Shown here: positions 7,305 through 14,867 of the stretch, piece by piece
Position numbering within the stretch: position 1 is the stretch's first letter
Layout of the letters: the number at the start of each line of letters is the position of its first letter
Origin: Bacteroidales bacterium UBA4788
GTDB lineage: Bacteria > Bacteroidota > Bacteroidia > Bacteroidales > VadinHA17
Reading direction: 5' to 3'
Assembly (NCBI GenBank): GCA_002402965.1
Contig: DHGW01000067.1
Location: 42,609-60,021, forward strand
DNA length: 17,413 nt
The notes under the pieces: model-generated
Seen by the model: the letters and a program-made list of their open reading frames with translations, nothing else
The model's database searches: none
What the model was told of the DNA's origin: nothing
Made by a program: the position numbers and the translations under genes

Positions 7305-7886
7305 ATGCATCTTAATTTCCTTGACATAATAGCCTGTTTCATGGTCCTTTTTGCCATCATTGATATCCCCGGTTCAATCCCGATCATCCTGGACATCAAG
7401 GCAAAGAGCGGCAACATTCATCCCTGGAAGGCCACACTGGTCTCACTTGCGATATTCCTCGCCTTCCTGGTCTTCGGAGAGAAACTTCTCGGCATCTTCA
7501 GCATCGACGTGGGCTCCTTCGCCATAGCAGGCTCCTTTATCATCTTCCTCATCGGGATGGAGATGGTCCTGGGAGCGGAATTCTTCAAGCATGACTCTCC
7601 GGGCGGAGGAACCATCGTTCCAATTGCCTTCCCGCTCATCGCAGGAGCCGGCTCCATAACAACAATCCTTTCACTGAGAGCTGAATATGCAACCGCAAAT
7701 ATCCTCATCGCGCTCCTTCTCAACATGGGGATCGTCTATTTTGTGCTCAGGCTAACCACCAGGATAGAAAGGCTTCTGGGGCCGACGGGGCTGCATATCC
7801 TGAAGAAGTTCTTCGGCATCATCCTTATTGCTATCGCCATCAGGCTCTTCATCAACAACACCGGCATCGTTCTGCCCAATGACTGA
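7305..7886 (+). CDS. MarC family integral membrane protein
   Basis: 193 residues with about six hydrophobic helices and almost no soluble part, close to the family length of roughly 200. The N-terminal FAIIDIPGSIPIIL corresponds to the conserved F-x-x-x-D-P-x-G-x-x-P segment of MarC/UPF0056; the middle VPIAFPLIAGAGSITTI is the second family signature, and GIILIAIAIRLFINN forms the last helix. The molecular function of the family is not established; early links to multiple antibiotic resistance in E. coli were not upheld. It lies in the inner membrane. Its stop overlaps the start of rnhA by 8 bases (ATG at 7879, TGA at 7884-7886), so the two are translated from one message. In the first signature the usual D-P is D-I-P here, a small insertion-like difference. 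Confidence 0.92.
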   Translation: MHLNFLDIIACFMVLFAIIDIPGSIPIILDIKAKSGNIHPWKATLVSLAIFLAFLVFGEKLLGIFSIDVGSFAIAGSFIIFLIGMEMVLGAEFFKHDSPGGGTIVPIAFPLIAGAGSITTILSLRAEYATANILIALLLNMGIVYFVLRLTTRIERLLGPTGLHILKKFFGIILIAIAIRLFINNTGIVLPND

Positions 7887-8358
7887 TGAGGTGACCATCT
7901 ATACTGACGGCGCCTGCAGCGGCAACCCGGGGCCCGGAGGCTATGGCGTGGTGCTCATCTCAGGCAGGCACCGCAAGGAACTGTCGGAAGGATTCCGCCT
8001 CACCACCAACAACCGGATGGAGCTCCTTGCAGCCATCATGGGCCTGGAAGCCCTGAAGATTGAAAATCTTAAGGTGAACCTCTACACTGACTCGCAGTAC
8101 CTTGTCAACGCGGTCAACAACGGGTGGCTCTTTAACTGGGAGATGAAACGGTTTGCCAAAAAGAAAAACCAGGATCTCTGGATACGGTTTCTCGAGGTCT
8201 ATCGCCGTCACCGTGTGAAGCTGGTGTGGGTAAAGGGACATAACAATAACACTGAGAATGAGCGCTGTGACGTCCTCGCGGTAGCTGCCTCAAAGGGTCC
8301 TGACCTGAAGGAGGATGAGGGCTATCAGGCAAACGATGAGGCAGAGGAACTCATCTGA
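7879..8358 (+). CDS. rnhA: Ribonuclease HI
   Basis: 159-residue enzyme that degrades the RNA strand of RNA-DNA hybrids (R-loops, primers); cytoplasmic. All catalytic acids are in place: Asp10 in YTDGACSGNPGPGGYG, Glu48 in NNRMELLAA, Asp71 in LYTDSQYLV and Asp131 in NERCD; His121 in VKGHNNN matches the family's mobile-loop histidine. The basic handle region (WEMKRFAKKKNQDLW) is present. The frame is open upstream to 7828 inside marC, but MTDEVTIYTD reproduces the E. coli spacing to Asp10, so 7879 is the start. It has a short acidic tail (KEDEGYQANDEAEELI) beyond the catalytic domain. It is coupled to marC by an 8-base overlap and lies 3.5 kb from rnhB. Confidence 0.96.
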   Translation: MTDEVTIYTDGACSGNPGPGGYGVVLISGRHRKELSEGFRLTTNNRMELLAAIMGLEALKIENLKVNLYTDSQYLVNAVNNGWLFNWEMKRFAKKKNQDLWIRFLEVYRRHRVKLVWVKGHNNNTENERCDVLAVAASKGPDLKEDEGYQANDEAEELI

Positions 8359-8373
8359 AAGGGAAGAAGTAAT

Positions 8374-8404
8374 TTTGACTTTAATAAAAAAAGTGTAATT
8401 TTTG
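8374..8404 (+). promoter_or_regulatory. Promoter for the DUF1987/deacylase unit
   Basis: TTTG (8374-8377) as -33, an 18-base spacer, then TAATTTTTG (8396-8404), which fits TAnnTTTG with one extra T. The start codon is at 8421. GGGGAG at 8413-8418 lies just before the ATG, closer than a normal ribosome binding site. Confidence 0.55.
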
Positions 8405-8420
8405 CACAAATTGGGGAGTA

Positions 8421-8825
8421 ATGAAAAGTTTCATACACAAAGCCACCGACCTCACGCCGGAAATAACCCTCGTGCCTGAAGAAAACAGGTTCGTCATCGC
8501 AGGCAAGTCAGCCCCTGAAGATGTGAGAGGGCTCTATTATCCCGTGATTGAATGGATGGAAGATTTTGCAAACGAACTAAGGAAGGGTCATAACTATACT
8601 GACAATAACCCTTTGCGACTGAAGCTTGACCTCGAGTATTTCAACTCATCCTCGGCAAAATTCCTATTTGACATCTTTGCCCAGTTGAGGGACCTGAACA
8701 ATGAAGGGGTACCCGTTGACGTGGAATGGCATTATGACGAGGAAGATACCGATCTGCGCGAGGCAGGAGAAGACCTCTCGCTGCTCTGTGAACTGCCCTT
8801 CCGGTACTGTCCCAAGACAAGATGA
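8421..8825 (+). CDS. DUF1987 / SiaC-like regulatory phosphoprotein
   Basis: 134 residues, soluble. The length and pattern match the SiaC (DUF1987) family: an N-terminal TPEITLVPEENRFVIAGKSAPEDV strand pair, PVIEWMEDF helix, and the LDLEYFNSSSAKFLFDIF core. In Pseudomonas aeruginosa, SiaC is phosphorylated by SiaB, dephosphorylated by SiaA, and in its free form activates the diguanylate cyclase SiaD. The serines at 76-78 (FNSSSAK) occupy the place where the phosphorylated residue of SiaC is expected (inference from family pattern). No SiaA, SiaB or cyclase gene is in the window, so the partners are elsewhere or differ. The stop overlaps the next gene's start as ATGA. A promoter-like motif lies upstream, so this is the first gene of its unit. 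Confidence 0.82.
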   Translation: MKSFIHKATDLTPEITLVPEENRFVIAGKSAPEDVRGLYYPVIEWMEDFANELRKGHNYTDNNPLRLKLDLEYFNSSSAKFLFDIFAQLRDLNNEGVPVDVEWHYDEEDTDLREAGEDLSLLCELPFRYCPKTR

Positions 8826-9313
8826 CCCCACTGAGAGGACCGGCAGAACTGTACAACCTGCTAGACTCGCTGCAGATAACCTACGATTATATTGAGCACC
8901 CTCCCGTGCCAACGGTGGAGGAGGCTATGAAATACTGGTCAGGGATCGATTCCGGCCACTGCAAGAACATCTTCTTCCGGAATCACAAGGGCGACAGGCA
9001 CTACCTGGTGATACTCCATCATGCTTCAAAGCTTAACATCAGGGAACTGGAACAGAAACTCCGCCAGGGGAAGCTCTCCTTCGCCTCAGACAGGAGGCTG
9101 ATGCAGTACCTCGGCCTTACCCCCGGATCAGTATCACCCTTCGGCCTGATCAATGACCATACCCGCCACGTTCATCTCTTTATTGATAAAACGCTGCTCA
9201 ATCATGAGCGTCTCTCATTTCATCCCAACACCAACACTGCATCACTGTTTATCCCCCGCGAAGGGTTGTTCAGATTCCTGGCCTATACAGGCAACTCCTG
9301 GGAATATTTCTGA
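8822..9313 (+). CDS. YbaK/ProX-type aminoacyl-tRNA deacylase
   Basis: 163 residues. It matches the prolyl-tRNA editing (ProXp-ala/PrdX) branch of the YbaK superfamily, which hydrolyses mischarged tRNA such as Ala-tRNA(Pro) in trans. Signs are the EHPPVPTVEEA opening, the GHCKNIFFRN strand with Lys48 at the catalytic lysine position, SKLNIRELEQKL, LSFASDRRLM and the GLTPGSVSPFGLIND substrate loop with its conserved glycines and prolines. Length is normal for a stand-alone editing domain. Which mischarged tRNA it clears cannot be told from sequence alone; Ala-tRNA(Pro) is the best guess. It is coupled to the DUF1987 gene by ATGA. The first DUF5916 gene follows after 126 bases with no obvious terminator, so read-through is possible. 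Confidence 0.9.
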   Translation: MTPLRGPAELYNLLDSLQITYDYIEHPPVPTVEEAMKYWSGIDSGHCKNIFFRNHKGDRHYLVILHHASKLNIRELEQKLRQGKLSFASDRRLMQYLGLTPGSVSPFGLINDHTRHVHLFIDKTLLNHERLSFHPNTNTASLFIPREGLFRFLAYTGNSWEYF

Positions 9314-9439
9314 TTTTGCACGTCCTGGTTCGTGACCCGTTCAGTCAGGCCTTCGCTGTAAAAATCAAATGCATGCAGCAGAATGGTTAATCCGGCGTCT
9401 TTATTCCGGACTTCCATATTGACCCAAATACATTCCGCC

Positions 9440-12070
9440 ATGAAAAGAGTTGCTTTGATTGCTGCAGTGCTCATAATATGCACGCTGGCCGGCGCCCAGG
9501 ATACCATTCCCAAAAGAAGTTTCGGTGCTGCTTACACAACCTCGCCCCCGGTTATTGACGGATCAGTTCAGGACGAAGCCTGGCAGGCCGGGACCTGGCA
9601 GGGTGAATTCACCCAGTTCGAACCCAGCAACGGGGCTCCTCCCTCGCAAAAAACAGAATTTATGGTGCTGTTCGATGATAACAATGTCTATGTCGCCATC
9701 AAGGCTTATGACACCTGTACAGACAGCATTGTCCGCCGTATCTCACGGAGGGATAACGGTGACGGCGACTTTGTCGGGATAGCATTCGACAGCTACCATG
9801 ACATGCAAACCGGCTTCGTCTTCTTCGCAAACGTAGCCGGAGTAAAAAATGATTTCATCTGGTCCCGGGACGGCCAGGTGGAGGATGACACCTGGGACCC
9901 CATCTGGTTTACCGGATCAGGCATGTACGACTGGGGATGGGCGGCAGAGATGCGGATACCCCTCACACAGCTCAGATTCAGGATCACGGAGGAAGGAGTG
10001 TGGGGGATGGAGGTATTCCGCAGTATCTTCCGCAGTCAGGAGATGTCAGTCTGGCAGCACATTGACAGAAACTCTTCAGGGCTGGTTCATAATTTTGGCC
10101 GGCTGACAGGTATGACTGGCATCAAGCCAAAGAAACAGGCAGATATCACGCCATTTGTCGTGGGCAGCCTGGAGACCTTCGACAGAGAAGATGGAAATCC
10201 GTTCGCTACAGGTACTGCATGGAAATACAACGGCGGAATTGACGCCAAGTTCGGTATCACAAACAACATGACCCTGGATCTTACCGTGAACCCTGATTTC
10301 GGGCAGGTGGAAGCTGATCCCTCACAGGTCAATCTCACCGCTTATGAGACTTTCTTTGAAGAGAAAAGACCCTTCTTCATTGAAGGAAACAATATAACCA
10401 GCTTCAGAACCGGTCTCGGCGACGGGGACCTTGGATTCGACAACCTGTTCTACTCCAGGAGAATCGGGCGCAGCCCCCATCTCTGGGCTGATACGGAAGA
10501 CAACGAGTATGCCAGGATGCCCCGTGTTACTCCTATTATCAGCGCCGCTAAACTTACCGGTAAGACACCTGACGGGCTTTCAGTCGGGATTGTGGAAGCC
10601 ATTACGGCTGAAGGACGGGCAGAGGTGGACTCGCTCGGTGAAAGAACCCTGCAGACGGTAGAGCCCCTTACCAATTATTTCGTTTCCAGGGTAATGAAAG
10701 ACTTTAACGGGGGTAAGACAATTATCGGCGGAGCGCTCACCAATACGCACCGGTTCTTTGATAACACCGGTATTGACGGACTGGTTCGCAATGCAAACAC
10801 TGCCGGACTGGACTTCACACACTACTTCGGGGAAGAACGCAAATGGTTCGTATCTGCGACCACTGCCGGAAGCAACCTCACCGGAGACGCAACCGCAATA
10901 GAGAAGCTGCAGCGCTCGTCGGTACATTATTTCCAGAGACCCGATGCAGATTATGTGGAAGTTGACCCCGGCCGTACCTCACTCAACGGCTTCGGCGGTA
11001 ATGTTCAGACAGGGAAAGTAGGAGGACGCTGGAACTTTATGGCATTCGGATACTGGAAATCGCCCGGCCTGGACCTTAACGATGTAGGATACCTGCAGAA
11101 CGCTGACGCGATTATCACAGGGTTGTGGACTGCATACAGCTTTGATAAGCCGTTCAGCATCTTCAGGCAGATAAGACCCAATTCCAACTTCTGGACCGGA
11201 TGGGACTTTGGCGGCACCCACCTCTTCACCGGAGGAAACCTCAGCCTTTACGTGCAGTTCAAAAACCTGTGGTGGACAAACTTCGGAGGCAACTATGAGG
11301 GCAGCTCCATCTCAAACAACCTCCTCCGCGGAGGACCTTCAATGCTCCATCCATCAAACATAAGCGGCTATTTCAACCTTGGCACGAGCACTTCTAAAAA
11401 AGTCTATGCCACTATATGGGCGAACGGAGGCCGGGGTGGGGAGAACTCCTCTGAAAGATATTCGGCAGGCATCAACTTCACGGCCAAACCGGGGCAGTCG
11501 TTCACTGCCACTATCTCTCCTTCCTGGTCCGGGAACAGGAATGATATCCAGTTTGTGACCCACACGGATGATGGCGACCGTTACATCCTGGCACGGATAG
11601 ACCAGCAGGTTGTCAGCATGTCGCTAAGAATGAACTACAATATTACCCCTGATCTGACTATCCAGTACTGGGGGCAGCCTTTCCTGGCAGCGATGGACTA
11701 CAGCAGGTACAAGGCGGTCACCGTTCCAGGGGCAGAGAGGCTTGATGATCGCTATCACCTGATCACTGAAAGCGAGACGGGCTATGATGAAGTGGATAAC
11801 AGGTACCTCATCGACGAAAACCTTGACGGCACTGTTGACTACAGCTTTGACAACCCTGACAGCAATTATGACCAGTTTCTCTCAAACCTTGTATTGCGGT
11901 GGGAATTCATGCCCGGATCCACACTCTTCCTGGTCTGGTCGCAGACACGCAGCTACGACGACTCAACAGGATCATTCTCACTTGAGCAGAACCTCAACAA
12001 CCTCTATACCACAAAGAAACCGTACGATGTATACCTCTTGAAATTCACGTACAGGTTCGGTCTGCGGTAA
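9440..12070 (+). CDS. DUF5916 outer-membrane protein with CBM9-like domain (copy 1)
   Basis: 876 residues. The frame is open from 9383, but MKRVALIAAVLIICTLAGAQ at 9440 is a clear signal peptide and the better start. Residues about 25-210 form a CBM9-like module (PPVIDGSVQDEAW, FMVLFDDNNVYVAIKAYD, WGWAAEMRIPLTQLRF). The rest is DUF5916, with the strongly conserved DFGQVEADPSQVNLTAYETF and EEKRPFFIEG block near residues 290-320, then alternating strands and a terminal KFTYRFGLR, as expected of an outer-membrane barrel. The family's function is unknown; CBM9-like modules suggest glycan contact (inference). Near the C-terminus a DENLDGTVD segment (residues 792-800) looks like a calcium-binding loop. 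It is followed by a terminator, then a paralogue. No TAnnTTTG match was found directly upstream. Confidence 0.88.
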   Translation: MKRVALIAAVLIICTLAGAQDTIPKRSFGAAYTTSPPVIDGSVQDEAWQAGTWQGEFTQFEPSNGAPPSQKTEFMVLFDDNNVYVAIKAYDTCTDSIVRRISRRDNGDGDFVGIAFDSYHDMQTGFVFFANVAGVKNDFIWSRDGQVEDDTWDPIWFTGSGMYDWGWAAEMRIPLTQLRFRITEEGVWGMEVFRSIFRSQEMSVWQHIDRNSSGLVHNFGRLTGMTGIKPKKQADITPFVVGSLETFDREDGNPFATGTAWKYNGGIDAKFGITNNMTLDLTVNPDFGQVEADPSQVNLTAYETFFEEKRPFFIEGNNITSFRTGLGDGDLGFDNLFYSRRIGRSPHLWADTEDNEYARMPRVTPIISAAKLTGKTPDGLSVGIVEAITAEGRAEVDSLGERTLQTVEPLTNYFVSRVMKDFNGGKTIIGGALTNTHRFFDNTGIDGLVRNANTAGLDFTHYFGEERKWFVSATTAGSNLTGDATAIEKLQRSSVHYFQRPDADYVEVDPGRTSLNGFGGNVQTGKVGGRWNFMAFGYWKSPGLDLNDVGYLQNADAIITGLWTAYSFDKPFSIFRQIRPNSNFWTGWDFGGTHLFTGGNLSLYVQFKNLWWTNFGGNYEGSSISNNLLRGGPSMLHPSNISGYFNLGTSTSKKVYATIWANGGRGGENSSERYSAGINFTAKPGQSFTATISPSWSGNRNDIQFVTHTDDGDRYILARIDQQVVSMSLRMNYNITPDLTIQYWGQPFLAAMDYSRYKAVTVPGAERLDDRYHLITESETGYDEVDNRYLIDENLDGTVDYSFDNPDSNYDQFLSNLVLRWEFMPGSTLFLVWSQTRSYDDSTGSFSLEQNLNNLYTTKKPYDVYLLKFTYRFGLR

Positions 12071-12110
12071 GCACTTCTGATAGAGGCGTTCCGCAGATTG
12101 CAGGTCCCGG

Positions 12111-12147
12111 AGAGCGGGGAGAGTGAAATCCCTCCGCTCTTTTTTTT
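12111..12147 (+). terminator. Rho-independent terminator between the DUF5916 genes
   Basis: AGAGCGG (12111-12117) pairs with CCGCTCT (12134-12140), with a further imperfect inner stem, followed by a T-run to 12147. It separates the two paralogues into different transcripts. Confidence 0.85.
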
Positions 12148-12188
12148 GCGCTTTGCCGGCAGCAATATACCGGGTTACCGATTTTTCT

Positions 12189-12196
12189 TAAATTTG
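12189..12196 (+). promoter_or_regulatory. -7 promoter element for the second DUF5916 gene
   Basis: TAAATTTG matches TAnnTTTG exactly, 31 bases before the ATG. No convincing -33 TTTG was seen at normal spacing. Confidence 0.45.
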
Positions 12197-12227
12197 TCTT
12201 CCCTTACTGTCCCTGATTTCCATTGAG

Positions 12228-14867
12228 ATGAAAAGTGTTCTGATAGTCCTGTTGTCCTGCATGACCCTCCTTCTACCTGCACAGGAGTATGAAAAGAGAG
12301 TCTATACTACCACCCGGACGGCAAATCCCCCGGTCATTAACGGTGATCTCGGTGATGCTGTCTGGACAGAAGGCGAATGGGCAGGCGGCTTCTGGCAATA
12401 CGAACCGGCTGAAGGCGCACCTGTCAGTCAGAAGACGGAGTTCAAACTGCTTTTCGATGACAACAATCTTTATGTGGCCTTTAAATGCCACGATTCAGCA
12501 CCGGACAGCATAGTAACACGGATGACCCGCCGTGATGATACTGACGGAGATGAGGTCTCCATATTGATCGACTCATATTTTGATCAGCGAACGGCATTCG
12601 CATTCACGGTGAGCGCCGCCGGTGTCAAGGGTGACCTTGTCTATACGGAAGACGGAATGAACCAGGATGAATCATTTGATCCCATCTGGTATGCGAAGAC
12701 CAGCATTCAGGGCTGGGGCTGGACCGCAGAGATGCGGATTCCCCTGACCCAGCTGAGGTTCCCGGAAAAAGATGAACAGGTCTGGGGTCTGGAAGTGCTA
12801 AGGCAAATCTACAGGCATGACGAGACTGTAATGTGGCAACCTATTGCACGAAATGCATCGGGACTGGTTCACAACGGAGGTCTTCTGAATGGGCTTAACA
12901 ACATCCGGCCCCGTACATTGTTTGACCTGACACCCTATGGCGTGGCAAGCTTTGAATCGTACGAGGCTGAGCCCGGCAATCCCTATCTTGACGGCTCGGA
13001 CATCAGAGGAAAGATGGGCCTCGATGCAAAGATCGGCGTTACAAACAACATGATTCTCAGCCTTTCACTGAATCCTGACTTCGGGCAGGTGGAGGCAGAC
13101 CCCTCGGAGGTAAACCTGACCGCCTTCGAGACTTATTTCAGCGAGAAGCGCCCATTCTTTGTCGAGGGAAAAAACATCACCAACTATAACCTTGGTATAG
13201 GAAGCGGAGATGTGGGGAACGACAATCTTTTCTATTCACGACGGATCGGCAGAAGTCCCAGGCTTAACCACTCAGCCGGGGATGGTGAATATGCATATAC
13301 TCCCGGCTTTACACCTATAATCGGCTCCGCGAAACTGACAGGCAGATCGTCGGGAGGGCTCTCGGTAGGCATCATTGAAGCGGTAACGGCAAGGGTGAAC
13401 ACCACGATTTATGACCCGGCATCTGACGAAACAATGTTCAGGACAGCCGAACCTCTCACAAATTATACGGTTGGGAGAATCCAGAAGGACTTCAGCGGAG
13501 GAAAGACAATTATCGGGGGGATGGTGACAAGCACCATGAGGTCACTGGATACGGAGACTGAAAATTACTTTCACAAGGCTGCCACTACAGGCGGCATTGA
13601 CTTCACGAGGTATTTCGGCAATATGAACTACATTTTTCAGATACGTTCAGTCCTTAGTAATGTCACAGGGACGGAGCTCATGATAGCCCGTACCCAGAAG
13701 TCGGTCATTCATAACTTTGCGCGCCCCGGGGCTGATTATCTTGAGTATGATGACACACGCACATCCCTCAGCGGCTTCGGCGGTAACCTCATGGCCGGTA
13801 AGCTTGGCGGCAACTGGCAGTTGCTCTACCTGTCAGCCTGGAAATCGCCCGGCTTCGAGATCAATGACATTGGTTACATGCAGGTTGCCGACCAGTATTT
13901 GGGAGTAGGTATAATCAATTATAATATCTACAAGCCATTCAGCATCTTCAACAGCATGAAATTCGGCACCAACCTGATACATATGATGGACTTCGGGGGG
14001 AAGACCAACGTGGTGGGGATATCCCAGTCATGGACCGGAAGTTATCGTAATCAGTGGGAAACATTCCTGAGTGCGCAGTTGAACAGTCCGGAGACAGACA
14101 ACCACTTCCTGCGCGGAGGTCCGGCCATGAAGATGCCCGGTCAGATTTACATCGGGGGGAGCATTGAATCCGACTGGCGGAAGAAACTCTCTGGCGAGAC
14201 GGGTTTCAGGTATTACAGGACGTTTCAGGATGTACGGACAAGCTACTCACTGAGCTTCGAGCTTGAGTACCGGCCGTTCGGCAGCCTTACCCTCAGCGCT
14301 GAGCCGGAATGGAGCAGGACCTCGGACCGCATGCAGTATGTTGCTACCAGGTCTTTAACAAGCGGCGTTTACACACCCAGGTACATCTTTGCAACAATTG
14401 ATCAGAAAATAGTCAGCCTGTCTCTGAGGGTCGATTACAATATTACCCCTGACCTGACTGTCCAGTACTGGGGGCAGCCATTCTTCGGATCGGGCAAATA
14501 CAGCGAATTCAAGCGTGTCACCGATCCTGTCGCCGATGAGTTTGAAGACCGGTATGCATTATTTGGTAACGGCGTAATGAGTTATGCAATCATAGACAGG
14601 CTCTACAGTATTGACGAGAACCTTGACTCATTTGATGACTACACCTTCTCCGATCCCGACTTCACTGTGAGTGAGTTTCTTCATAACCTGGTTGTGCGCT
14701 GGGAGTTTCTGCCCGGCTCAACCGCCTACATTGTATGGTCTCAGACACGTGAATACTCAACTGGTAACGGCCTGTTCGACTTCGGTTCCCAGGCTGAAGG
14801 CCTGTTTGGAAATACCAAACCTCATAACGTTTTTCTTGTCAAGTTTTCATACAGATTCGGGCTATGA
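12228..14867 (+). CDS. DUF5916 outer-membrane protein with CBM9-like domain (copy 2)
   Basis: 879 residues, a paralogue of the preceding gene along its full length; by eye about half the residues match. Signal peptide MKSVLIVLLSCMTLLLPAQ. The CBM9-like module (PPVINGDLGDAVW, FKLLFDDNNLYVAFKCHD) and the DUF5916 core (DFGQVEADPSEVNLTAFETYF, SEKRPFFVEG) are intact, as is the late YNITPDLTVQYWGQPFFGSG block, and it ends KFSYRFGL with no residue after Leu. The loop that reads DENLDGTVD in copy 1 reads DENLDSFDD here (residues 796-804), so the glycine is lost. It has its own promoter-like motif and is separated from copy 1 by a terminator, which fits an old tandem duplication followed by independent regulation. 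The stop overlaps the tag start as ATGA. Function unknown. Confidence 0.88.
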   Translation: MKSVLIVLLSCMTLLLPAQEYEKRVYTTTRTANPPVINGDLGDAVWTEGEWAGGFWQYEPAEGAPVSQKTEFKLLFDDNNLYVAFKCHDSAPDSIVTRMTRRDDTDGDEVSILIDSYFDQRTAFAFTVSAAGVKGDLVYTEDGMNQDESFDPIWYAKTSIQGWGWTAEMRIPLTQLRFPEKDEQVWGLEVLRQIYRHDETVMWQPIARNASGLVHNGGLLNGLNNIRPRTLFDLTPYGVASFESYEAEPGNPYLDGSDIRGKMGLDAKIGVTNNMILSLSLNPDFGQVEADPSEVNLTAFETYFSEKRPFFVEGKNITNYNLGIGSGDVGNDNLFYSRRIGRSPRLNHSAGDGEYAYTPGFTPIIGSAKLTGRSSGGLSVGIIEAVTARVNTTIYDPASDETMFRTAEPLTNYTVGRIQKDFSGGKTIIGGMVTSTMRSLDTETENYFHKAATTGGIDFTRYFGNMNYIFQIRSVLSNVTGTELMIARTQKSVIHNFARPGADYLEYDDTRTSLSGFGGNLMAGKLGGNWQLLYLSAWKSPGFEINDIGYMQVADQYLGVGIINYNIYKPFSIFNSMKFGTNLIHMMDFGGKTNVVGISQSWTGSYRNQWETFLSAQLNSPETDNHFLRGGPAMKMPGQIYIGGSIESDWRKKLSGETGFRYYRTFQDVRTSYSLSFELEYRPFGSLTLSAEPEWSRTSDRMQYVATRSLTSGVYTPRYIFATIDQKIVSLSLRVDYNITPDLTVQYWGQPFFGSGKYSEFKRVTDPVADEFEDRYALFGNGVMSYAIIDRLYSIDENLDSFDDYTFSDPDFTVSEFLHNLVVRWEFLPGSTAYIVWSQTREYSTGNGLFDFGSQAEGLFGNTKPHNVFLVKFSYRFGL

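Noticed and set aside
9389..9416. TCCGG/CCGGA inverted repeat before DUF5916 copy 1 as terminator or operator
   Set aside because: Five pairs with a 10-base loop and no T-run; too weak to call.
9383..9439. Earlier ATG for DUF5916 copy 1
   Set aside because: It would add 19 polar residues before a clear signal peptide; the paralogue starts directly with its signal peptide.
12062..12096. CTGCGG/CCGCAG inverted repeat after DUF5916 copy 1
   Set aside because: Six pairs over a 23-base loop, partly inside the coding end; the stronger terminator at 12111-12147 explains the site.
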